From positions 23,638,608 to 23,702,607 of the forward strand of contig OX419762.1 in assembly GCA_948567375.1 (NCBI GenBank): 64,000 nucleotides of DNA, written 5' to 3'. Under the pieces are notes generated by a model that did no database searches, was not told the DNA's origin, and worked only from the letters and a program-made list of their open reading frames with translations. A program made the translations under genes and the position numbers. This stretch comes from Lunularia cruciata. Its lineage: Eukaryota; Streptophyta; Marchantiopsida; Lunulariales; Lunulariaceae. How positions within the stretch are numbered: the first letter of the stretch is position 1; every line of letters begins with the position of its first letter. Below, piece after piece: positions 30,301-40,085 of this stretch.

Positions 30301-33300
30301 TGTGGTGCCCACATTTTTTGTTTTTTTCAAAATTTAGGAGAAGAAGTGTATAGAAAATTTGGATTGCGCCTGTATGGTCAAAGAAGGCAAAGAAAAGAGT
30401 CTTTGGGATGAAACCCAAGGTAACGTGACTTCGGGTCATAAGGCAAAGTACTCGGAAATGCCCTGTAAGCATACAACCCAAAGTAAATTGTCTTCGTATC
30501 GGGGGAGCTCAAGCAAAGACGAAGGTAGTCTAACCACCTTTTGTTGGGGTGAGAAATTCAAGAAGGGACCCTTCAAAACCGGCGGCCCATACGCGCAAAG
30601 GTGATTGACAGTGACAGGTGCATGCAGGAGGTGTGATTTCTCGGTAGAAACTCAAAGTGACGGAAGGCAAAGAAGTGCAACTCTATAAAAATCAAACTTG
30701 CAAAGACAAAATGATGAGTAATTTTCCTTTGCTGTTGCGAAGTCGTCTTGTAGGTGATCGTGGGAAGGGAAATAGAGTTGGAATTGTGTTAGTGCACAAG
30801 GGAGAAGTCACAAGAGTGAAATCGAGAGAGAGTGAGAAAGTAGAAGAGATGGGAGGAGGAAAGAAGAACTCCAAATTTGTAGTGAGAAATCATGCGATTT
30901 GGAGGTTAGATGTAATAGCAAGGATCGAAGTCTTGAGCCGACTTTGGATCACATTTCTGGCATGGAACTGGAATGTAAGCTTTCCAGGGTTCATGATAGA
31001 AATCATCAAGAGTAAGTGTCTTGATGGACCCGAGGAAGAAGGGAAGAGAGGAAATCCGGCTCGTTGAACAGAGTCGGATTGGAGACTTGTACTTGGGAAG
31101 GAGGTAGGCTCAAAGCAAAGAGCCATGTTCTTGGGGAAGGGAGAGATAGCTCAAGAGACTCAAGAGGTAAGAGATGCTTTCTCTTCGAAGAGAACAAAAA
31201 ATGGGTATAAGGTTGAGAGTTACAAGGATCCAGTGAAGAGAGGGATCATGAGTGCTCTCATGGCAATCTTGAAGCCAAAAAGAACAACTTATGTGATGAA
31301 ACACCAAGCGGTGTTTTTCCATAAGTTGTTTGTAGGGGAACCTATTAATTGGGCAAGGTGCTTCCATGGGAGGACGTGACAGATGGTGTGGAATTTGTGG
31401 GAGAAGTCGCCTCCACACTACATAGTGCCATTTGGAGCACATTTCTACCTCGGGTTGAATTTGCTCAATTCGGCGGAGTGAAACAAAATGGTGGCTTACT
31501 TCCATCCCGACTTGAGAAGAGAAGTCGACGTGGAGGAACAGTAGTACATTCTTCAAATCCGGAGCACAGATGAGTACTACATGAAGATGGGTAAAAGCGT
31601 GGAGATAGAAGCAAGTACTCCAAAGTAGAAGAAGAGGCGTCGGCAAGGTGAAGCCAAAGACAAAAAGGAACCTCAAAAGACGCAAAGAGGCAACTCGAGG
31701 CGAGGATGGTGGTAATCAAGTCGGAGGACAAAGACTTAGAAGAAGATGCCGAGCTAAAAACTAAAGACTCGGAACATGAGGAGGAGCCTGAGCTAACGCT
31801 GCAGATTGGAGATACGAGTAGCAATAGTGATGAAGGGGGAGACATGACCTCGGCACCAGCAGCTGATGACTACAAAGAAGCAGTTCCAGCCGAGATGGAA
31901 GCCGAAGACAACACAGAGTTGGAAGACAAAGTAACTGTGCTTGAAGAAAAGAAGATCGCAGTACAACAAGGAGTTGGCTCAAGACATAAGGCGAAGTGTG
32001 AAGCGGGGCCAAGTAAAGCAAAGGAAGAGGTAGGAGAAAGCTTGGGAAGTGAGGCTTTGATTCCGATACAAAGACTGCAAAGGAGAAGGCGAGTATTGGG
32101 TGAAGAAGAGGTAAGGAAGGAGATTTCTATGCAGAAAGAAGTAGTTGCAAGAGATGGAGTGGAGTATCTGAGGGAGGTGGTGTGCCCATTGTTGGTGAAA
32201 TTGGAGTGCAGGAAGAAGGAGATGCAGTCAACTTGTCCAGAGGTAAAGATTGTATTGCAGGTATTAGTGCAATTAGAAGAAGAGAACTGGGAGTTGAAGA
32301 AGAGTATAACCCGAGGTGAGGAGGAAAGAGAAGTACTGCAAGCGGAGGCAGTAGAGAGAAGTCAGATAATCGAAGACCTGAAGAGAGAAGTAAGTTATCA
32401 AGAGGATCTTGTGAAGAAAAGTGACATAGCAAGGGAGAGACAAGTAGCGGAGTATGAAATCTTGAAGCAGCAGTTTGTTGATTCAAGAGTAGAAGTAATC
32501 CATGCTATGGCGAGAGTAGCCGCAAAGGATCAAGAGCTCAATAGAGTGATGGAGAGTGTCGAGGAGAAGAAGCAACTTTGGCAAAGAGAGTTGGCGGCAC
32601 GATACAGAGAAGAAGATCGATTACAAGAGTTACTTCGTAGTTAGGAAGAGAAGGTTGTTCACAAGGAAAAGGAGAAGGAGACGGTGAAAGCCGAGTTTGA
32701 AGAGGAGTTTGCAATGTACATGGAGGCCTAGCCTGCAGATTGAGAGCGAGAGAGAAAAATGAGATTGGAGCCAATGGAGGAGATAGTCCTCAAGATGAAT
32801 GCAATGTTGAGTACAGAGGCCAACGTTCGAATTGAAGAGACGAGACTGCACGAGTTGAAGTTGTTAGTGCAGGAGACGAGGCAAAGACAAGCAAAAGACA
32901 CTGATTTGAATGCCTTGTTGATTAAGTTAAGAACTCGTGTAGACAAGAAGATATTAGAAGTAGAAGACAACATTTCAATTAGATTAGACTTAGTGAAAAT
33001 AGAGATAGAAAAGCTTCGGAAGGATGTTAGAGCAAAACCCAAAGTAGACAACATAGGAGTACAAATGTCTTTGGAATTACCAGTGGAGACATTAGAGAAG
33101 AGTGGGTTGGGAGATAAGGAGTGAGATAGATTACCCACTAGTGGAATTCCAGATCAGGAAAAAGAATTGCTGGATCTGGTAGAAGTAGAAGATATGAAAC
33201 CCGAGGATAGAGTAGTAAGTAGTAAATTTACTTTGGGTTTGGGTTTGAAAGCCGAGGAAGAAGTAGACATTGGATCAGAGTTGTAAAAGTTTTGAGATTT

Positions 33301-34071
33301 GAATAAGCAGATATGAAGAGGTGCATTGTCATTTCAGATCTGCAGGTTTGTAGAGTTGTTAGGAAGAGGTACATTAGGAAGATAACTGTCGATTGCTTCA
33401 CTACTTAAGAGTGGCATTCGCAATCAAATGTTGTTCAATGCTCATTATTTCTGAGAATAGATAAAGCAAAGTGCTATGAAGCAGTGCACGTCGCTTGAGC
33501 TTGATTCCAAGTATCAATGTTGTACTTGTGTTTGTGAGTGTTTGGAGAAATTTGAAGTGCAAGTCAGTGTGCTTGTTGGATGTTGGATTCCACAGCCGTG
33601 ATCTTCATTCTGTGTGTTTGATCCTGAGTGAAGTGCAATCGAAGCAATGCCTTGACAGATCTAATTGTAGTGTTGGTAGTATTCTGCATTTTTGAGTGTA
33701 GTGCGAGGTTGATGTGAAGCAATTTTGATTGAGGAAGTTGTGCCTTCAATGGAGGGGTGGAACACAATTCTGAGGTGAAGTTGTTTTGCAGTGAAGTGCC
33801 ATTTTCGGGAGAGCCTGAATCATCACAATCAAGATTGTTTGGAAAGATTTGATGGAGTTGTGATTATGGAGTGTGAATTTGTGACAAGACTGTGAATCAA
33901 TGCTTGTTACTCTCTTCTGGGTGTGGTTTCTACCTGAGAGATTAAAAACGCAACCAAGAAGAACTAAATTGTTACTTTGCTTTGTATTTGACCAAATCTG
34001 ACTCGTATCTCTACGGGAACAAACTTTACTTACCCAATTACCGCAAAAGTGATATTTGTCGGGTTGTCACA
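30301..34071 (+). repeat. Element A 3' LTR, 3771 bp, complete
   Basis: This is the reference LTR of the family. It runs from TGTGGTGCCC to GTTGTCACA. It holds the U3 hairpin 30413-30436, the TATA box 30682-30692, the LTR-encoded ORF 30711-33286, the second TATA-like motif near 33400 and a tail of about 780 bp. It is an uninterrupted copy and shows what is missing in B, C and I. Confidence 0.95.
30711..33286 (+). pseudogene. LTR-encoded ORF, A 3' LTR copy (full span, broken)
   Basis: This copy shows the whole span, about 858 codons, from MMSNFPLLLRSRLVGD to KEEVDIGSEL and the stop near 33286. It has the N-terminal domain (30845-31480), the acidic linker with EDAELKTKDSEHEEEPELTL (31740-31800), ERRRRV-type basic patches near 32080, then the long coiled coil (32150-32640) and VRIEETRLHELKLLVQETRQ (32820-32890). 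Stops lie at 31066, 31378 and 31535, and a 1-nt loss near 31705 shifts the frame. Further stops follow at 32642 and 33122. Its position inside an LTR means each element carries two copies. No function is recognised. Confidence 0.75.
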
Positions 34072-35640
34072 GCCGTCACTGCAAAAGTTGGTGCTACTTG
34101 GGATGCTATGGTGGAAGAGAAACAAAAATCTGATCAGCAGACAGAGAGTGAAGGGCAGGCAAGGGAAAAGCAACAGCAAGTGGAACGGAGAGGAGGCAAG
34201 TCAGAAGGAAAGAGGTGCAATTCAGCAATGCACAGAAGAGTATGGATCAGAATTTGGGCATTGGAGAGGAGTGCCGAATGGATGTAGATGGGGCAGCAAA
34301 CCAAAAGCTGGGAGAGAGATCTCCTAGGACGGGACCGGGTTGGCTGCTAAGTCGGGACATAGAAATGGAACTAGATCCTCAAGAGATCACCAAAAAGTTC
34401 TGGAAACAAGAGGTGAGGGGTTTCACAAACAAAGAGTTCTTTGGTAGCTTGAGGAAGGATGTACATGACTTTATCCTTGTCAAGGCAAAGAAGAAACAAA
34501 TCCACAAGGAAGGACCACACACGTCTTTGATGTACGAGGACGGGAGTGAAGCTGAAGGAGAGGTGGGGACTTTTTGCCTAGAGCTTGAGCAGGAAAAGCT
34601 AGGGAGTGAGACCCGAGAAGCACGTGTTTATGATGCTACTCTTGAGGATGAGAAACCTTTTGTGCCCTTGTTGGAAGAGGTGCAAGACTCTTTTTGGGCA
34701 AGGAGTTGCAGCAAGTGCAAGATCAAGATGCAAGGAGTGAAAAACCCGGTGAAAGCGCTGATTGAATCAGGATCTGAGGTCAACCTCATGTCAAAGGAGG
34801 TCTACGATGAAGGGCATTGGAAGGTGGGCCATGACATTGACTGGAAGGTAAACTCAATGAATAGAACCAGAAATGCATTGTAAGGAGCTTGTCCAGATGT
34901 CAGAATCAAGTTAGGAAATGTGGTAGAGCCTATTAATGTGTTCATGCATGATACCTTGCCCTACCCAATGATCCTAGGACAGCCCTTCATTACTCAGTTT
35001 AGAATGGAGAGCAAAGAACTGAACAATGGGACTCACGTGGCAAAGGTTAGAAGTCCGAATGGGACCAAAATAGTGCAATTCCCTACTGTGTTTCCAGGCA
35101 GCAATAGGAACAAGAGAGAGTTAAGAGATCTACTGGAAGGTGGGGTTTCCACTAGGCGTCTTGTCATAGAAAGTGGGAGGACAAGGCGCCATATGCTACA
35201 TCCCATTGTGAGAGATCAGCAAGGAAGACTATTTTGATAGGACTTAAGTGGGAATCCAAAGTGGTAGAACTGTTTGCTTTGCACACGTAGGGAGCACCTT
35301 GGGAATTTTCCAGAAAAGAATGAAAGGGAAATAAAGAGTTTTGAAGACAGTAAAGGAAATGGATGACAATGAGACTATCATTGGAGTGTTGGAGGATTGG
35401 GGAGAAGGCAAGGCAGTCCAAAAGGTGATTGGGGCAATGGAGAAAGGAGAACCCGTGATTGAAATAGGAAGGGAGCTTCATGAAACACTTTCAGAGTTGG
35501 TTCATGAAGTGAGATGTAACACTAAGTACAAAACAATGGACAAAAAGGTTTGTTCTATTGCTTTCCCATTGCCATTGGATGCTTCTGAATTGCTGCGTAG
35601 GACTAGAGAGGAACCAAGACTGAGATAGGAAAATGATATT
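34072..35640 (+). pseudogene. Element H protease and gag-pol linker
   Basis: This continues H gag after element A, with WDAMVEEKQ and a charged linker. The protease region has VKALIESGSEVNLMSKEVY. Its catalytic aspartate is replaced by glutamate (GAA at 34764-34766), and YPMILGQPFITQF follows. ORF 35341-35628 (VLEDWGEGKAVQKVIGAMEK) leads towards the polymerase. Frames shift several times (34883, 35237). The protease is inactive as written. Confidence 0.7.
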
Positions 35641-36880
35641 GGTCATTCATTTACAAAAGAGACCTTGGATGAGCTTACAGTCAGAGGGAATGGTTTGCTC
35701 ACAGAGGTTGAGCGCCATGCATTTAAGGAAATGATTGGTAAGTACGGGAAAGCTTTTGCTTTCAAGATCAAGGAGATTGGGTGTGTGAACCCATAGGAAA
35801 TCAAACCAATGATAATTTTCACGGTTCTACATGTACCGTGGGATCTGAGACCAATACCAATGCCAAAGGCGCTTCTGCCCCAGCTGATAGAAATATTGAA
35901 GGAGAAAGTTCAGGTAAAGATTTTAGAACCATCAGAAGCGCCATACTCAAATTGCTGGTTCACAGTCCAGAAGAACGGTAAGTTGCGGTTCATATAGGAT
36001 ATGCAACCGCCAGGAATCACACCGATGATAACTTTCATGGTTCCACATGTACCATGGGATCTAAGACCAATACCAATGCCAAAGGCGCTTCTGCCCCAGC
36101 TGATAGAACTATTGAAGGAGAAAGTTCAGGTGAAGATTTTAGAACCATCAGAAGCGCCATACTCAAATTGCTGGTTCACAGTCCGAAAGAACAGTAAGTT
36201 GCGGTTCATATAGGATATGCAACCGCCAAATAAGGTAACAATCCAAAATTCTGGTGTAGGACCAGCCGTGGATGAGTTTGTTGAGGAGTTTGCAGGGAGG
36301 GCAATCTACTCTATAGGAGATTTGTATTCAGGTTATGATCAGTTTCAGCTTGCTGAAGGGAGCCGAGACATAACCACGATGTGAACACCGTTAGGACTGA
36401 TGTGTATGTGCAATCTCCCAATGAGGGCTACTAACTCTATGGTGCATATGCAAAGCACTATGAATTGAATTCTGCAGTCTTTTATCCCGGAGAAGACCCG
36501 TCCATTCCTGGATGATATACCTGTCAAGGGCTGCACAGAGAGCAAAAAGGATAAAACTTTGATGGATAGAGGTATTAGGAGGTTTGTCATAGATCATATT
36601 CAGGATGTGGAAGCAATAATGAGAAGGTTGATGGAAGCGGGGGTGACTCTCTTTGGAGAGAAGTTGGCATTTGGACTTGGAGAAATCCTTGTAGTGGGAC
36701 ACTTGTGTGGCTTGTATGGTAGGAAGCCAAATCTGGAGAAGGTGGACATTTTCAGCAAGATCAAGGACTGTTCCTTGGTTCAGGAGGTAAGAAGGTTCTT
36801 TGGGGCATGTGTTTTCTACCATATCTGGATTCTACACTTTGGTCATGTTGCAGAGCCGCTCTACTAGCTTTTGAGGAAAA
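35641..36880 (+). pseudogene. Element H reverse transcriptase with internal duplication (broken)
   Basis: Visible blocks are VPWDLRPIPMPKALLPQLIE and EAPYSNCWFTVRKNSKLRFI, GRAIYSIGDLYSGYDQFQLA, then the catalytic FLDD (36505-36516), GVTLFGEKLAFGLGEILVVG and VRRFFGACVFYHIWILHFGH. The finger region is present twice because of a 216-bp tandem duplication. This RT differs strongly from those of K and A, so H is a separate lineage. Stops follow TTM and TMN in the palm, and a TAG lies at 36866. Confidence 0.85.
35797..36228 (+). repeat. 216-bp in-frame tandem duplication in the H RT
   Basis: The segment with VPWDLRPIPMPKALLPQL is read from 35809 and again from 36025, an offset of 216 bp or exactly 72 codons. 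Both copies end with ATATGCAACCGCCA. The copies differ at only a few bases, so this duplication is much younger than the insertion of H or has been kept similar. Confidence 0.92.
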
Positions 36881-37385
36881 GGCTCAGGTTTGTTTGGAGA
36901 CCGGAACATTTGGTTGCTATGGTAAAATTGAAGAAAGTGCTGCGGAACCCACCTGTGCTCCACGTGTGCTCCACCTGCTTGACTACCATTGTGGGAGACC
37001 GATTATAGTTACAGTTGACTCAAGTCCCTATGCTGCTGGTTGGGCTGTGGGCCAAGATGACGAGAATTGCAACAGATTTGCAGCAAGGTTTGGAGCAAGG
37101 ATCTTTATGGAACAGCAGCAGAAGTACCCTCAGATCATACGGGAAGTGTGGGGTGCCAAGATAGCGCTACAATGGGATAAAAACTACCTAATAGGGACCT
37201 ATGTCATCCTAGAGATAGATTGCTTGCCGCTGCTTAGAATGGTTGCCAATTGTGATACTCCAGACATTGCCATGTTGCATTGGATAGCGTTCATTTGGAT
37301 GTTTAATCCAGAGCTAAGGTACATAGCTGGGAAGGACAATCCAGTAGCTGATATGCTGTCTAGAGCAAGTTATGAAGGAGCGTAA
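36881..37385 (+). pseudogene. Element H RNase H
   Basis: RPIIVTVDSSPYAAGWAVGQ holds the first aspartate. YPQIIREVWGAKIAL holds the glutamate and VILEIDCLPLLRMV the next aspartate. LRYIAGKDNPVADMLSR closes the domain. The stretch 36807-37385 is open. A frameshift near 36870 separates it from the RT. Confidence 0.85.
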
Positions 37386-37394
37386 AATGACTGT

Positions 37395-38191
37395 ATGGTG
37401 GATGTGCATGAGCTGGACTTGAACTTATCCTTTAGAGAAGAATTGTACAAGGATGATCTTTTGGTTGTTGGAAAGTATCTTAATTCTCTACAGAAGAACT
37501 CCAAATGGAATAGGGAAGAGTTTGAGAAGATTAGAAGGAGATCCGTGAAATTCTTGTTGAGGGACGGGTATCTCCGGCAAAGGCTCAAGGGCAGCTTTGG
37601 AGTTCCAGTGAGAGTGTTGGGAGATGAGGAGACAAAACAGAGAGTGCAACGAGAGTCGCATGATGCGGATGCTGCCAGGTATCATGGGGTTTAGGGTACA
37701 TACAAGTGCATCCGGGGTTTGTAATGGTGGCCAGGTATTTATATAGAGGTATGACGGTATGTGGAAACCTATGAAATCTGTCAGATCTACTCCAAGGTAA
37801 GGCACATAGATGGTTTGAAACCTAATTATCTGCTGAATCTCCATTTTTAGTGGGTTTTGGACTTGGTTCATATGCCTCTAGGAGTCCCAGGAGCTAAATA
37901 TCTAGTACTAGCTAGGGAAGATCTGTCTAATTATGTGGAAGGAAGAGTGTTGCCATCTGCACATACCCAACAGGTGTGTTGGTTTTTCTTAGAGGATATC
38001 ATTGCCAAGCATGGATGTTTCTACCGGATGAAGGCAGATCGAGGAGAGTTGGATGCAAGGGAAGCAGCTCACTTCTTTGCTAAGTTCAACATCAAACTGA
38101 ACTTGACTATTGCCTACAATCCGGAAGCCAATGGTAAGAGTGAACAAGGTCATCCACCAATAGTGAATGCCTTGGTGAAGGCTTGCCAAGG
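37395..38191 (+). pseudogene. Element H integrase (3' end lost)
   Basis: The N-terminal part is open at 37395-37694 (FLLRDGYLRQRLKGSFGVPV). The zinc domain has decayed. The core has WVLDLVHMP (D, GAC 37860-37862), MKADRGE (D, GAT 38037-38039) and NGKSEQGHPP (E, GAA 38142-38144), so the triad is kept with 34 residues between the last two. LTR C interrupts it at 38191 and the rest is deleted. Confidence 0.8.
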
Positions 38192-40085
38192 TGTGGTACC
38201 CACATTTTTTGTTTTCTTTTTAAATATGGAAGAAGAAGTATATAGAGAAGTCGGATTAAGCCTTTATGGCCAAAGAAGGCAAAGAAAAGAGTCTTTGGGA
38301 TGAAACCCAAGGTAATGTGGCTTTGGGTCATAAGGCAAAGTACTTGGAATTGCCCTGTCAGCATACAACCCAAAGTAAGGAGTCTTTGTATTGGGGATTG
38401 CTCAACCCAAGGCAAGGACAATGTAACAACTTTCCTTTGAGGCGAGAGATTCAAGAAGGGACCATTCAAAAACGGCAGGCGTATGCGTGAAGGACACTTG
38501 ACAGTGATAGGAGCATGTAGGAGGTGTGATTTCTTGGTAGAAAATCGAATTGAAGAGAGACAAAGAAGGCACAACTCTATAAAAATTGAGCTAAAGATGA
38601 AGTGATGACAAGCAATTTTCCCTTGCCGTTAAGAAGTCATCTTGCACAAGATCATGGGAAGGGAAGTAGAGTCGAAGATGCATTGGTGTGTAATGGAGAA
38701 TTTGAGAGAGCTAATCCGGGAATCAGTAGGAAGAATAGTCCCCAGTCCAGAGAGGAAGAGAGAAAGATGGGAGGGGGAAAGAAGAACTCTGAATTTGCAG
38801 TGAGAAATCATGCAATTTGGAGGTTAGATGTGATTGCAAGAATTGAAGTCCTGAGCAGACTTCAGATCACATTCTTGGTGTGGAATTGGAATGTAAGCTT
38901 TCCAGGGTTCATGATTGAGATAAGCAAGAGTAGATGTCTCAATGGCCCCGAGGAAGAAGGGAAGAGAGGTTATCCGGCTCGTTGGACAAAGTCGGATTGG
39001 AGGTTAGTACTTGGAAGAGAAGCAAGTGCGGAGCATAGTGCCACGTTCTTAGAGAAGGGAGAAGTAGCAAAAGAAACCCAAGAGGTGAGAGATGCTTTCT
39101 CTTTGAAGTGCACAAAGAATGGGTACAAAGTAGAGAGTTACAAGGATCCTATCAAGCGAGGGATAGTGAGTGCTCTAAAGGCAATCTTGAAGCCGGAGAG
39201 AATGACTTATGTGATGAAGCACCAAGTGGTGTTCTTCCATAAGATGCTTGTAGGAGAGCCGATTAACTGGGCTAAGTGTTTCCATGGGCAAACAAGATAG
39301 ATGGTATGGAATTTGTGGGATAAATCGCCTCCGCATTACATTGTGCCATTTGCAATTCATTTCTATCAGGGGCTGAACTTGGTCAATGTGGCGGAGCACA
39401 ATAGGATGGTGTCCTATTTTCATCCCGACTTAAGAAAGGATGTTGACACGGAGGAACAACAATACATTCTTCAGATCAAGAGCAACAATGAGTACTATGC
39501 ACAGACGGGGAAGAGTATGGAGTTGGACGTGAGTACTCCAAAGTCAAAGAAGAGGAGTTGACAAGGAGAAGGAGAAGATGTCAAGAAAGTAAGACCTCGA
39601 AAGACTAGAAGAGTAAACCCAAGGAAAGGTATGGTGGTAATCACATCATCGGAGGAAGAATCAGATGGCAAAGCCGAGTGCAAGTCCAAAGACTCAGAAA
39701 GAGATGAAGAACCTGAGCTCACACTGCAAAGTAGTGACAGCGATGATGGAGAGGAGATGACATCGATACCCAAGGAAGAGAAAGCCATGATGGAGATGGA
39801 AGAGAAAGGTAACTTGAAGTTGGAAGACGAAGTGCCAGAGCAAGAAGAAAGGAAAGTTACCATTCAACAAGGAGTTTGTTCTAGGCAAAAGGCGAAGTGT
39901 GAAGTGGGACCTAGTAAGGTAAGAGAAGAGGAGAATGAAAGTTTGGGAGTGAAGCATCCATTCCTATACGGCAACTGCGGCTTAGAAGGCTAGTGTTGAG
40001 TGAAGAAGAGGTGAAGAAGGAGATCACTCCGCAAGTCGAGGTAACTCCGAGTGAAGGAGTGGAGTACATGTAGGAGGTTGTGTGC

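Larger units (their letters stand above)
10798..34071 (+). mobile_element. Element A: near full-length Ty3/gypsy element with ORF-bearing 3.8-kb LTRs
   Basis: The 5' LTR is 10798-24144 (split by B), the tRNA-Asp primer site 24152-24169, gag-pol 24233-30289, the polypurine tract 30288-30300 and the 3' LTR 30301-34071. LTR ends are TGTGGTGCCC and GTTGTCACA. Without B and one copy of the duplication the 5' LTR is 3779 bp, against 3771 bp for the 3' LTR. The element lies in the gag-protease region of H. Flanks are GTAAT on the left and GCCGT on the right, so no target duplication is visible. Gag-pol stays in one frame from start to end and is closed only by point-mutation stops. Confidence 0.9.
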
